From Monoplex corrugatus (Eukaryota; Mollusca; Gastropoda; Littorinimorpha; Ranellidae): a stretch of DNA of 64,000 bases. The translations under genes were made by a program, and so were the position numbers. The notes beneath the pieces were generated by a model. The model was not told where the DNA came from, searched no databases, and saw only the letters and a list, made by a program, of their open reading frames with translations. Below are positions 12,296 through 63,417 of this stretch, one piece after another (the first letter of the stretch is position 1; each line of letters starts with the position of its first letter). The stretch spans positions 39,223,466 through 39,287,465 of the forward strand of contig JAPXFY010000016.1 of assembly GCA_030674185.1 (NCBI GenBank), read 5' to 3'.

Positions 12296-14350
12296 CACCC
12301 CAATACGTACACCAACATCACAAAAACGTAACCCCAATACTCACACACCAATGTCGCCCCAAACATCACCTCAATACTCACGAGAACATCACCCTGATAC
12401 TCACACTGATATCATCCCAAACATCACCCCAATACTTACACCAACATCACCCCTATACTCACACCAATGTCACCCCAAACATCACCCCTATACTCACACC
12501 AACATCACCCCTATACTCACACCAATGTCACCCCAATACTCACACACACAACATACCCCAAACATCAACCGAATACTCACACCAACATCAACCCAAACAT
12601 CAACCGAATATTCACACTAACATCACCTCAAACATCACCCCAATACTTACACTAATATCACCCCAAACATCACCCAATACTAACACCAATGTCACCCCAA
12701 ACATCATCCCTATACTCACACCAATGTCCCCCCAATACTCACACCAATGTCACCCCAAACATCACCCCTAAAGTCACACGAGCGTCACACCAAACATCAC
12801 CCCAATACTCACACCAAACATCACCCCAATTCTCACACCAAACATCACCCCAATTCTCACACCAACGTCACCCCAAACATCACCCAATACTCACACCAAC
12901 GTCACCCCAAACATCACCCCAATACGCACACCAACGTCACCCCAAACATCACCCAATACTCACACCAACGTCACCCCAAACATCACCCCAATTCTCACAC
13001 CAACGTCACCCCAAACATCACCCTTATACTCGCACCAACGTCACCACAAACATCACCCAATACTCACACCAACGTCACCCCAAACATCACCCAATACTCC
13101 ACACCAATGTCACCCCAAACATCACCCAATTCTCACACCAACGTCACCCTAAACATCACCCAATTCTCACACCAACGTCACCCCAAACATCACCCAATAC
13201 TCACACCAACGTCACCCCAAACATCACCCAATACTCACACCAACGTCACCCCAAACATCACCCAATACTCACACCAACGTCACCCCAAACATCACCCAAT
13301 TCTCACACCAACGTCACCCCAAACATCACCCAATACTCACACCAATGTCACCTCAAACATCACCCCAATACGCACACCAACGTCACCCCATACTCACACC
13401 AACGTCACCCCAAACATCACCCCAATACGCACACCAACGTCACCCCAAACATCACCCAATACTCACACCAATGTCACCTCAAACATCACCCCAATACTCA
13501 CCCCAACGTCATACCAAATATCACCCCAATTCTCACACCAACGTCACCCCAAACATCACCCCAACGTCACCCCAAACATCACCCAATACTCACACCAACG
13601 TCACCTCAAACATCACCCCAATACTCAACCCCCAAACATCACCCAATACTCACACCAATGTCACCTCAAACATCACCCAAATACTCACACCAAACATCCC
13701 CCCCCCCCCCATACTTACACCAACGTCACCCCAAACATCACCCCAATACTCATCAATGTCACCCCAAACATCCCCCCAATACTCACACCAACATCAACCC
13801 AATACTCGCAGCAACATCACCCCAATACTCACACCAACACTCACACTAATGTCACCCCAATACTCACACCAACATCACCCCAAACATCACCCCAATACTC
13901 ACACCAACGTCACCGTAACATCACCCCAATACTCACACCAACATCACCCCAATTCTAACACCAATGTCACTCCAATACTCACACCAACATCACCCCAAAC
14001 ATCACCCCAATACTCACACCAACGTCACCGTAACATCACCCCAATACTCACACCAACATCACCCCAATTCTAACACCAATGTCACCCCAAACATCACCCC
14101 AATTCTCACACCAAAGTCGCCCCAATACTCACACCAACGTCACCCCAAACATCACCCCAGTTCTCACACCAACGTCACCTCAAACATCACCCCAATACTC
14201 GCATCAACGTCACCCCAGTTCTCACACCAATGTCACCCCAATACTCACACCAACATCACCCCAATTCTCCCAACACACACCAATGTCACCCCAATACTCA
14301 CACAAATATCATCCCAATACTCACACCAACATCACCCCAATACTCACACA
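12296..14350. repeat. Minisatellite, 34-36 bp unit, right part
   Basis: About 55-60 units of CACACCAACGTCACCCCAAA with CATCACCC(CA)ATACT. A homogeneous core (about 12840-13700) is flanked by more variable units. The lack of stops makes frames of up to about 400 codons (Thr, His, Pro, Ser and Asn rich) on the plus strand; they are repeat read-through, with no independent sign of translation. Confidence 0.95.
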
Positions 14351-14764
14351 CTTCCAACCATCATCCATTCTTCACCAATTAATCCTTCCACTCCTTCGCC
14401 AAGTCAACTACTTTTTTCCTTGTCTCTTTTTTGCTTTTTGAAGATAATATCTCCATGGTTGGACTATTTCCATATTCATGTATTCTGCAAGTGACACAGG
14501 GTGGCTTGGAGTTTGGACTTTGTTTAAGAGGGAGTCAGCGCGCTCGAACAATTCCATATGCCCTCCACTCATAACTGCCAGCAATCATCACATAGACTCC
14601 CAAAACTTACACAAGCCCTTAGCATTAGCAAGGCCTTGAAATACGGAGGGGGAGAGACCCATGTGAAACACTACGTTGACACCTCCAAAATGATGGCAAC
14701 ATTAAGATAAGCAGCAAACAGGCCAGTTTTTAACGTTGCATGCTAAGACTTGAACTCAAGATGC
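14350..14764. other. No recognisable feature
   Basis: Single-copy-looking sequence between the minisatellite and a dispersed repeat. I see no coding or structural signal. Confidence 0.5.
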
Positions 14765-15030
14765 TGATCAGATCTCGAGTCCACAGCTCTAGCTAGCCAT
14801 GTGGTAGAGCTGTAGCCATTCCATCAGCCTGTACAGGTTGGATACCGGCCCAACATAAATTTTGTGCGGCAAGCCTCCAGTCCACCCAGCTGCCGAGTAC
14901 CTGCCCCTATTCAAAGTTGGGGAAGGTAAAGCAGTGAGGGAAAGGAGATCACTACTGTCCTCATAATCCTGGCCCCCCTGAAAAAAGATGTCTCTACCAT
15001 CTCTCTCTCCTATGTTCACAGGGCTTTGAG
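14765..15030 (+). repeat. Dispersed repeat family C, copy 1
   Basis: Shares GGGAAGGTAAAGCAGTGAGG and AAAGGAGA plus the preceding CCCTATTCAAAGTTGGG with the block at 45305-45540. The left part (GCTCTAGCTAGCCATGTGGT) resembles a tRNA-derived head. Probably a SINE. Confidence 0.55.
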
Positions 15031-15239
15031 ACAACCTTGACCTTATACCATGAACCTGAGCTTAAACTCTACGTGTGCACTGGCAAGGTCTTGAGGTTTC
15101 AGCTATGTACGTCATGTGTTGTATACATTACCATCTATCCTAGTAGTAGTCTACATGGTGGGAAGGAAGATGGAATGAAAGCATTGAAAGAGTGTTCACA
15201 CTTCTGACCGAGTTGAAAGAAACAGGCTCAGTCTCTTCA

Positions 15240-15720
15240 GCCGATGCACATGGGAACAAAGTCAGACCTGTGTACCTTTCGGCTGTGCACACTTAAGATT
15301 CCATGGCAGTTGAAACTCCTGAAGAGCAGGGCATTGCCCAGCTGCCTTAGTATAAAACATTGGAGAGATAGGTTGATTTCCCACGTCCCACCACTTGAAG
15401 ACCAATTAACCTTCTTGCCTTTCTGAAGTCTTGGTTAAAAAAAAAAAGTGAATGTGAATATGAATTTGAAGCGAGGGAAGGGGGAAGCAAGGGAGAGGGG
15501 ATGGGCACTTCCCTCGTGGTGCTGGCTCCAAGAAAAGCTGAGATCTCTACCACCTTTCTATGCCTCAGGACCTGGCCAGCTCATGGGTTTATGTGCAGGC
15601 TGAAAGCTTGTGCCGTGATCATTCTGGATCTTCTCCAACACACAGCACCTGTGATGTTAGTGCATATGGAATTCATTCCGAGCGCGGAGACGTCATCTTG
15701 AGAAATTGAAACTGAAACTG
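15240..15720 (-). repeat. Dispersed repeat family B, copy 1
   Basis: On the minus strand it starts AGTTTCAGTTTCAATTTCTC, then ATGACGTCTCCGCGCTCGGA. It goes on through AACCCATGAGCTGGCCAGG and AAATCAACCTATCTCTCCAA to ATGTGCACAGCC-like sequence. The first part recurs at 21425-21600 and the second at 22615-23085. I recall related CAGTTTCAGTTTC-type repeats from gastropod genomes. Confidence 0.65.
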
Positions 15721-15889
15721 AAACTCTACCTCACAACAATTTTACAATACCACTGCCTTCAGGCCTATGGCAACAAGCTCTGGCCGTGTAAACTTAACAA
15801 TCATATGCAGCATAACACAACCATCACTACCCAATGCCTCACATCAATCCCCTTCTCCTAATGCACTCCAGAAACAAGTGTCCTACTTC

Positions 15890-16230
15890 TTACCAAGTGT
15901 CACCTATGTTAGGAAAACAGTCTTCCATTTCTCAGGAAATCTGGTCTCCTGTTTCTCAGCAAATTGGGTATCTTATTTCTCAAAAATGATCTACCATTTC
16001 TTAGGAAAACTGGTGTCCCATTTCTCCTCAGAAAAAAGAACTAAACAAAACAAAACAAAAAACATACCCATAGGTCCTATGTCTCATCAAAATGGGAATC
16101 GTCTGTCTCCAAAAATGATATGTCATTTGTCAGGAAAACCAGTGTCTCGTTCAACACATTTATCCCCATACCCAGTTCCATTTCTGAGTAGGAGGAAGAA
16201 GGGGGTTGTCTTTCTCAGGAAAATGCCATC
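15890..16230. repeat. Degenerate short tandem repeat, about 25-45 bp
   Basis: Repeated TTTCTCAGGAAAACTGGTGT-like units with variable spacing (CCATTTCTC, CCTGTTTCTC, CTTATTTCTC, CCATTTCTTAGG). Weak periodicity; no coding function seen. Confidence 0.45.
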
Positions 16231-16234
16231 CCAA

Positions 16235-17025
16235 TTCTGAGCTATCTCATGCAGCAATCTGTCAGAGGAACATGCTCAAAGCTGTGTGTACATCGTCCAG
16301 AAAGACGCCAACACCCGGTCACAAATATCACACATCACACTCTCAGTCTTCAAACACAAAGTCAATATGGAGCTTTGTATTTCTGTATGGATGATCAGCT
16401 GAAATTGGATACAAAACACAAGGCGAGAAATGGATACAAAACACAAGGCAAGACAGAAATGATGAAGTGAAAAAAAAAGTTGCAGCACAGCAGTCCTCTT
16501 CTATTTCACTCACATACTACACCACGCCACACAGTATCAACGTACTCTGTCCATTTGTGCAGGAAACATGACTCTCTGCCTACAGTGCGTCATCCACGGA
16601 CAACACTCCACTCTACTATTTTACTAAATGCATGACATGGAAAATGACAAATCAACAAACAAAAAAATGACAGATCAACGAACAAAATCGATGAAAAGAC
16701 TTGTCTTAAAAACATATCGACAAGCCCTGTCAATTGCCACAGACGCTGCATTAAAAACAAGCCAAAGATAAATCAATCAAACTTAATCAATTAAAAGCAA
16801 ATACAATCAAACTCAACATCAAAAACACTTCAATAAAAAAAATCAATCAGAAAATTACTGATAAACTCTTTCACTCTCTCGTGCTTCCCACAGGAAGCAG
16901 GTGGACAGATCAAGGGTATTTGAGGGTTAAAAGGTAGGACACACAGGTTGAAACAAGTGAAAAACTGTTGACCATCACCTCTTAGCTGAGGACACAACTA
17001 CAGAAATCAGAATCTCCAACAGAGT
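16235..17025. other. No gene seen; weak foldback remnant
   Basis: Only a degraded piece of the TTAA foldback family is visible at about 16865-16930 (CTTCCCACAGGAAGCAGGTGG ending GAGGGTTAA). The rest has no recognisable feature. Confidence 0.4.
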
Positions 17026-17029
17026 GAAT

Positions 17030-17780
17030 GAAAAATGATTTCCACACTCCAGCTACGCACAAGTGACATTAAAAACTGTATGACTGACAACTGTCTTAAA
17101 CTTAATGACAATAAAACTGAAGTTCTGTTATTTTCGCATGACAACTAAATTGTACTTCTTCCAACTTCAGTCTCTGTCAATGCATGTAACATTCCCTTCT
17201 GTGATGCTGTACAAAATGTAGGATTCATCTTTGCGGCCACATGTAACCAAGTATGTCAAGTGGCTTATTTGGTATTTAAATGCATCATCTCCATTTGCCA
17301 TCTTTTCACCGATTCTGCAGGCTTATGTCTTGTAACCATCTGTGTGCTTTTTCATCTAGATTACTGTAAGTCTTCCTATTGGTGCTCCCTTGTCTGTTAT
17401 TCAACCTCATCAGAAAGTTGTAACATTTTGCTGCAAAATTCAACCTAATACGTTCTCGCTATGAGATTTTAACATCCCTGCTTTATACGCTCCACTGGCT
17501 TCCTATTTAACAGCATATTATATAAAAGGTGCTACAATGTTGTATCTGGTACTGCTCCCTCTTAAATCTCTGAATCGCTCCATGCCTATTCTCCATCTCT
17601 TCTTCTGATACTCCACTGTTCAAAATTCCTCAGTACAGATGCTAGACTCATGCTTTCCAATCTTTTGCCCATTTGGGCCTTTTCTGTGGGATAATCTGGC
17701 CTCTGACCTGAGAATTTTGCTTAACCTTTCTTCTTTTAAAACCCAGCTTAGAGCCCATCTTCTCCATAAAATATAATCTG
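17030..17780 (+). pseudogene. Decayed LINE reverse transcriptase, C-terminal half (CR1/L2-like)
   Basis: Across frames the translation gives MTDNCLKLNDNKTEVLLF, a (L)DYC block, YTLHWLP, YKRCYNVVSGTAPSY and a final HLLHKI. This is the same order as the intact protein at 25790-24234, whose corresponding blocks are WMTQNKLQLNGDKTEAML, SRLDYCNALL, LHWLPV and LKTHLF. Many stops and shifts; no palm remains. Confidence 0.65.
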
Positions 17781-17999
17781 TTTAAGTTAACTCTGTTACA
17801 CTGACCCTATCTCATCCTGTTTTAGTGCATTCTTGAAGCGTCTTGTATGTGGATGTTACTGACAGTGTGCGCATGATTTGGGGTAAAAAGAGTGTGTTGC
17901 ATATATAATTCATTTTTCCTTGCACTTAGAATTGTATGCCTACAGCACTGTTGGGTGCACTATAAATGTTCATAATAATTATTATTGTTTTTATTACAT

Positions 18000-18790
18000 T
18001 CTTACACAAACCAGTGACTAGCATAAACAGGCTGAAACAAGCCATTGTTATATCCTTACACAAACCAGTGGCTATTGTTACATCCTTACACAAACCAGTG
18101 GCTATTGTTACATCCTTACACAAACCAGTGGCTATGTTACATCCTTACACAAACCAGTGGCTATTGTTACATCCTTACACAAACCAGTGGCTATTGTTAC
18201 ATCCTTACACAAACCAGTGGCTAGCATAGACAGGCTGAAACAAGCCATTGCTACATCCTTACACAAACCAGTGGCTAGTGTTACATCCTTACACAAACCA
18301 GTGGCTAGCATAGACAGGCTGAAACAAGCCACTGTTACATCCTTACACAAACCAGTGGCCATTGCTACATCCTTACACAAACTAGTGGCTAGCACAGACA
18401 GGCTGAAACAAGCCATTGTTACATCCTTACACAAACCAGTGGCTAGCATAGACAGGCTGAAACAAGCCATTGTTACATCCTTACACAAACCAGTGGCTAG
18501 CACAGACAGGCTGAAACAAGCCATTGTTACATCCTTACACAAACTAGTGGCTAGCACAGACAGGCTGAAACAAGCCACTATTACATCCTTACACAAACCA
18601 GTGGCTAGCACAGACAGGCTGAAACAAGCCATTGTTACATCCTTACACAAACCAGTGGCTAGCACAGACAGGCTGAAACAAGCCATTGTTACATCCTTAC
18701 ACAAACTAGTGGCTAGCACAGACAGGCTGAAACAAGCCATTGTTACATCCTTACACAAACCAGTGGCTAACATAGACAGGCTGAAGTAAA
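18000..18790. repeat. Minisatellite with 54 bp and 29-31 bp units
   Basis: Core CCTTACACAAACCAGTGGCT is repeated about 22 times. It is followed either by AGCATAGACAGGCTGAAACA and AGCCATTGTTACAT (54 bp unit) or directly by ATTGTTACAT (about 30 bp unit). The short units cluster at 18050-18210 and the long units at 18380-18780. The minus-strand frame of 247 codons is read-through of the array. Confidence 0.95.
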
Positions 18791-19403
18791 ACTTGAGTTT
18801 CAAATTCATACCTCTGCATATGGTAGAACCCAGTGAAAACTGATCGAAAAAGAAACATGGTTTATAAATCAGCAAGTGACATCACAGATTAAAATCATGG
18901 CTATTGCTTAATGCTGACAAAATGATGACAGTACTTTTTCAAGGAGAAAACAACAATGCTGAACACAATGAAAAAAAAGCCATCTAATCTTATCAATTTC
19001 TGAGATCTGCAAATTCGAGTTGCTGGTCATCAATAACTGAATTTGTGGAAAAGCCGTATAAAGTTTGGCACTGATCATACATCTGAACTGATCTGTTTAA
19101 ATTGTGATCTGTGTATGTTAATCAATAATGAGTGTGTGTGTGTGTGCGTGCGTGCATGCGTGTGTGTGTGTGTGTGTGAGCTAATATTGTTATCATTATA
19201 GATCATTCTTTTACTGTGCTATTCTATAAACTTATTTGGACTCACCACCATGCATTACACATAAAATTTTAGTGGAGCACAGAGAACTCAAGTTGTAAGG
19301 TAAGCTGACAATATTCCACCATACCTTCATTTTTGGTGGGCATGAAAGCTGGGCATTTTCATGTTTCCATAAGCCACTGATACTGACACATCTTACAAGA
19401 TTT
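18790..19403. other. No gene; short GT tract
   Basis: Contains a (GT)n tract at about 19132-19180. Otherwise nothing recognisable. Confidence 0.4.
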
Positions 19404-19592
19404 TTAACCCTTTGAGTCCCGCACCCTGTCCATCAGCATCCTGCATCGTCAACCATGCCATCAAAGCAAAAATTTAACCCTTTGACTCACTCACCCTATC
19501 CACCAGCTTCCTGTATGAAGCTGGTCGAGTGTGGGAGTCAAAGGGTTAAGTTTTTGCAGTTGGTGGATAGGGTGCGGGAGTCAAAGGGTTGA
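19404..19592. repeat. TTAA foldback repeat
   Basis: Begins TTAACCCTTTGAGTCCCGCA and ends GGAGTCAAAGGGTTGA. Inner pair CACCAGCTTCCTG with GAAGCTGGTCGAG. Left outer arm carries CATCCTGCATCGTCAACCAT; right outer arm is the alternative TTTGCAGTTGGTGGATAG form. Confidence 0.85.
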
Positions 19593-20092
19593 GGGGCACA
19601 CATGCAAGCGCATGTGTGTGTGTGTGTCTAAAGGACTGCGTTTGAAAGCTTTAACACTTGGTCTTACCCTGAACCTGATATTATGGTGGCTGTGTCTTGG
19701 CACTAACCATCAATGTGTTCAGGATATTGTAAAATTTGTAATTGGAAAAAATCTCAAAATCGCTCTTTTTAGAGTCATGTGGGTTTTCCTGATGTAGCTC
19801 CAAACCAGGGTCATGGAATCAGCCATGAAAATCACTTGCAGCATCCTTTGCCATCTTTACAGAAATCACAAGCTAGTGTGGAGACTCGCAGAAGTTAAAC
19901 ACGGTTTTAAATTCACCCCTTGAAGAACAAGTTGAAATAAAACATGGTTTCAAAATCACATCTTTACAGAAACTGCAGTGGAAACATGCTGAAATTAAAT
20001 AGAACAAGTTGAAATAAAACATGGTTTCAAAATCACATCTTTATAGAAACCGCAGTGGAAACATGCTGAAATTAAATCTAACTCAACCCTTT

Positions 20093-20275
20093 GACTCTTT
20101 GCACCCTGTCCACCAGCATTCTGCATTGCCAACCACGCTAGCAAAACAAAAACTTAACACTTTGACTCCCTCAGCCAATCCACCAGTTTCCTGCTGGAAG
20201 CTGGTGGATAGGCTGAGGGAGTCAAAGGTTAATTTTCTGCAGCTGAAGGATAAGATGCAGAAGTCAAAGGGTTAA
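20093..20275. repeat. TTAA foldback repeat
   Basis: TCAACCCTTTGACTCTTTGC at the left, GAAGTCAAAGGGTTAA at the right. Inner arms CACCAGTTTCCTGCTGGAAG / CTGGTGG pair closely. Confidence 0.8.
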
Positions 20276-20451
20276 TTCACAGTATCAGAGTATTAGAGGC
20301 CAGTGGAAACAGGCTGAAATTAAACATGGTTTAAAATTCACATCTATACAATACCGGAGGCCAGTGGAAACAGGTTCACTTAAACACTACTTAAAATTCA
20401 CACCCGAATAGAATCAGAGGCCAGTGGAAACAGATTGAAAGAAGACATATC

Positions 20452-20762
20452 TAAACCCTTTGATTCCCAAAGTGTAAACACCAGTAGTGCATCATCAGTA
20501 AAGATAGCAAAGTAAAAACATAACCCTATCACTCACATTTAAACCCTCTGACCTCCCTAACTATAACCACCAGTTTCCTGCATCATCAGTAGTGATAGTA
20601 AAGTAAACACTTAAAACCCTGTCACTCCTTCACTCTAATTTCCTCCAGGAAAATGGTGGCAGGGTGATGGAGTGGATTCAGTTTCTGCAGCTGATAGGGT
20701 GAGAAAGTGAAACGATTAAGTTCTTGTTGCTGGTGGACAGGGTGAGGGAGCCAAAGGGTTAC
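20452..20762. repeat. TTAA foldback repeat, enlarged and degenerate
   Basis: Two partly duplicated copies of the foldback family: AAACCCTTTGATTCCC at the left and GGAGCCAAAGGGTTA at the right. The inner hairpin is built on TTCCTCCAGGAAAATGGTGG. Confidence 0.6.
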
Positions 20763-21149
20763 ATTTTTTTGAAACTGGTGGAGAGGTTACTATTCACATC
20801 CTTGCAAGAATCAGAGACTCGCAGAAACAAGGCTGAAAGAAGACACTACTGTCACACTCGTACAAAACTACAGGCCAGCATAGACAAATCATAATAAAAC
20901 ATTCGTACAAAACTAGAGGCAGGCGTAGACAAATCATAATAATAAAACACAAGTTTTCACATCCTCACAGTCACAGACAGTCCATGCTACTGGAAACACA
21001 TTAAAATCAGACACAAACTTCAAATTCGCATCCCTACTGGAGGAAACAACAGCAAAGACATGCTGACAGGAGACATGATTTTGAGGTGAAATCCCTACAG
21101 AAGCCAGGGTCCAACACACAGTCACTGCCTATGTTGCGCATTCTCTGTA

Positions 21150-60480
<39,331 letters not shown>

Positions 60481-61180
60481 ACTATTTATTTAATTCACTT
60501 TTCCTTTTCTCATTGTCTAATACTCTATTAATTATTTAAAGTGTCATTTTTCTTCCACTACAACTCAACACAGATGGTCACAACTAAAATACAGAGGACC
60601 AAGTAAGTTTATAGCTATGTGTGACTACACTGACTCCACAGAATTTACAACCGCCATGTCAATCTAAGTTGAATAACTCACATACCATTTATTTCTTTTT
60701 ATTCTGAGCGTTGCTCCCCTTGCTCAAGGCTATATTTAGTTGTCCCACACACACACACACACTATGAGACACGTGTAAGATGTCTTGCAGCCCAATCCCC
60801 TGTTGGAAAAATGGAGGCCAGAAGTGCATGGCGGTGCATGATCGGCTACGTCCAAAATGGGGCATGCCACGCATAAGATCTGTGAGTCCCACAAAGATCT
60901 GTGTAGGTCAATGGGTATTCGTCAGCCCTGAACGAGGGTATTTCACTGTCAGGGAATTTCACTGTCACGGTTAGGCTACTTACAAACACGGACGCTCACC
61001 GATTTCCGTCGATACTGGAATGAGGAGGTAGGGGTGGGGGTGGGCGGTGAGAGGGGTTGGGGGAAGGAACAAACAAACAAACAAACCAAACACAAACCAA
61101 ACCAAAACAACACCAACAACACACAAAATAATAATAATATAAGGAACTGTCATCTAATACCAAGAAGTTGGCTTTTGTCT
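60481..61180. other. Region upstream of the DCAF12 5' exon
   Basis: Likely holds the promoter on the minus strand, but I see no convincing TATA box or initiator. 60740-60765 is a short CA tract. Confidence 0.35.
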
Positions 61181-61184
61181 TTTT

Positions 61185-61480
61185 TAGGTGTGTGTGTGTG
61201 TGTTTGGGGGGGGGGGGGTACACAGGTCAAATCGGATACGTCTCGATACGTCCCAGATTCGATACGTTCTAGATTCGATGCGTCCCAGGTTCGATACGCT
61301 GCATGCGTACGTGCATATGTGAAAGGGAGAGAGAGAGAGGGATGAACACAGAAAGAATGGTCATGTTCTTCATCTTTCAGCACTGACCATATGCAGCGTA
61401 ATAACTACCTACCATAGTCTGTGCTCATGTTCCCACATGTTTCCCGAGTCTGTGTTCCCCGGTTGTGTGTGTGTGTGTGT

Positions 61481-61537
<57 letters not shown>

Positions 61538-61580
61538 TGCGTGCGTGCGTGCAAGCGTGTGTGTGTGTGTCGTGTGTGTG

Positions 61581-61612
<32 letters not shown>

Positions 61613-61620
61613 GCGCGCGC

Positions 61621-61668
<48 letters not shown>

Positions 61669-61735
61669 TGTGTGGCATCGAACCTGGGACACATTGAACC
61701 TGGGATGTATTGAGACGTCCCCGGTCAAATGATAT
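61185..61735. repeat. (GT)n tract flanked by inverted 16-19 bp tandem repeats
   Basis: Left: GATACGTCCCAGATTC-type units (61235-61305). Centre: GT/GTGC tract 61463-61637 and a GA tract to 61667. Right: CATCGAACCTGGGACACATT, GAACCTGGGATGTATTGAGA (61676-61725), the complement of the left units. Confidence 0.8.
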
Positions 61736-61759
61736 CTTCGCAAGGCACGCTACGCCATC

Positions 61760-61840
61760 CATGGTTGTGTTAGCTCAAATTGTCTGAGCGGCATGCTGAC
61801 AACGCAAGTGTCGTGGGTTCAACTCTCGTGCGAATCACTA
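61760..61840 (+). repeat. tRNA-like sequence, probable SINE head
   Basis: GTTAGCTCAAATTGTCTGAG resembles a tRNA D arm with A box, then CTGACAA as an anticodon-like loop, then GGGTTCAACTCTCG as a B box. The acceptor stem pairs poorly, so a working tRNA is unlikely. It directly precedes a LINE fragment. Confidence 0.45.
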
Positions 61841-61844
61841 TTTT

Positions 61845-62275
61845 AGACTAAGAAGAATGTTGAGCGTTCCATGGACAGCAAAGAAAAAAAACCCAACCCA
61901 AAACAAACAAACAAAACAAACAAACAAACAAACAAAAACAAAAGCAAAAAACAAACAAACAAACAAAACACAATAACAACAACAAACAAAACAACAACAA
62001 CAAAAAACAACAAGACAGTCTAGAAGGAGGTAGACACAAGAAGATCAATAATAAAGAAGATTAGGAAAAGACAAGCATCATTTATAGGACAGTTAGTAAG
62101 GAAAGGAGAATTAGAGCACCTAGTCACAACAGGAAAGCTGGAGGGAAAGAGAACACCAGGAAGACCCAGGGAGAAAATATTGGACGGAATTGCAGGGTGG
62201 CTGAGGACAGAGAGAAAGTGGGAGATGATTGCCAATGCCATGCGTCAGGGCACTTGATGATGATGATGATGATGA
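61845..62275 (+). pseudogene. LINE 3' fragment, (GATGAT)n-tailed, with internal (AAAC)n expansion
   Basis: Starts LRRMLSVPWTAKK, is interrupted by 130 bases of AAAC/AAC repeats (61886-62012), then continues with VDTRRSIIKKIRKRQASFIG, LVRKGELEHLV, GKRTPGRPREK and ends GATGATGATGATGATGAG. Compare 30655-30990. Confidence 0.85.
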
Positions 62276-62639
62276 GGAGGAGGAGGAGACTGGATGAATC
62301 TGCTGACAGAGCTGTGGATCTGGTGTTTTGAGTTCAATCCCAGGTTGCAAACATGAAAGATTGCGTTGTGCTCTGTCCATTTTCAGCTCTCAGTAATCTT
62401 ACTACCTAGTTAAAAACACTACTGCTATTGATGATAATTTCATTTACGATAATATAGCGCAGACGGTCTATGCCAAAGGCACGTTCGCTGCACTTGACAG
62501 GAATTATTGCACTGTCAATCAAGTAATAACAGTGAAAATTCACGAAAGGACAATAACCTGAGTATAACACTGGTAACAGTCAGTAGAAAGCGAAAGTACG
62601 AATCAAAGAATTCACAGACATACAAACAAGGCATGTGTA

Positions 62640-62661
62640 AACACACACGCGCGCGCGCGCG

Positions 62662-62744
<83 letters not shown>

Positions 62745-62841
62745 GGATGCTGAGCTATAATACATTAGTCATGTTATCTTCTCTCTCAGTCTTAGTTACT
62801 CATTGCGTAAGCGCTCGCACGCACAGACAGACAGACAGACA

Positions 62842-62900
<59 letters not shown>

Positions 62901-63064
62901 ACGCACACGCACACACACACACACACAACACATCCGCGTGCGCGCTCACACACGTACTCACACACACACACACACATACAGGACGCTGGCTTGGGCACAC
63001 GGCGTATTAGGAGTGTGATCGTTCACTGAAGTTGCCATCCTCACCCTGTCTCTCACATGGCAGA

Positions 63065-63095
<31 letters not shown>

Positions 63096-63105
63096 GCGCG
63101 TGTGC
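62640..63105. repeat. (CA)n and (CG)n microsatellites
   Basis: CGCGCG with CA tracts at 62640-62742, 62820-62935 and 62955-62975; CACG/CGCG at 63063-63100. Confidence 0.95.
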
Positions 63106-63417
63106 TCAAGCACGCACATTTATGCGCCTGCGAGCGACCCCCCTCCCCCACAACAGACAGAGAGACAGACAGACATGAGTTCAAATCGGGGCATGAACAC
63201 GTTTTGCGCACTAAATGAGCGTTTCTACCCGCACCTACCGGCTTATATAATACTTGACTCAAGAACTACTTTGTACAAACAAACAAACGCACAAAAATCA
63301 AACTGCATAAGAAAACATAAAGTTTTAATATCATTTTGATTTTTCTCTTGTACAGGCTCGAGGAATCTGATAGATGATTAGAGGCAGATTTGGAATTGTC
63401 ACAATATGTTAATATAT

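Larger units (their letters stand above)
19800..21080. repeat. Diverged tandem repeat related to the 18.0-18.8 kb array
   Basis: Repeated phrases such as CAGTGGAAACAGGCTGAAAT, TAAACATGGTTTAAAATTCA and ACACTCGTACAAAACTACAG recur at roughly 60 bp spacing. They are interrupted by two TTAA foldback copies. The same words (GGCTGAAA, CTAGC, CTTACA) link it to the cleaner array to the left. It ends about 70 bases from the DCAF12 stop codon and may be part of that gene's 3' untranslated region. Confidence 0.55.

Noticed and set aside
12689..14494. Long plus-strand frames of about 386, 403, 242 and 176 codons
   Set aside because: They are the 34-36 bp minisatellite read in each frame (repeated TNVTPNITPIL, HQRHPKHHP and SPQTSPQYS). 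All three frames are open at once, which is the mark of repeat composition.
18000..18790. Regular repeats that could look like a CRISPR array
   Set aside because: The segments between repeats are identical to each other, unit sizes alternate, and the DNA is eukaryotic.
18132..18875. 247-codon minus-strand frame with repeated TGLCKDVTMACFSLSMLA
   Set aside because: Translation of the 54/30 bp minisatellite; 54 and 30 are multiples of three, so the frame stays open without selection.
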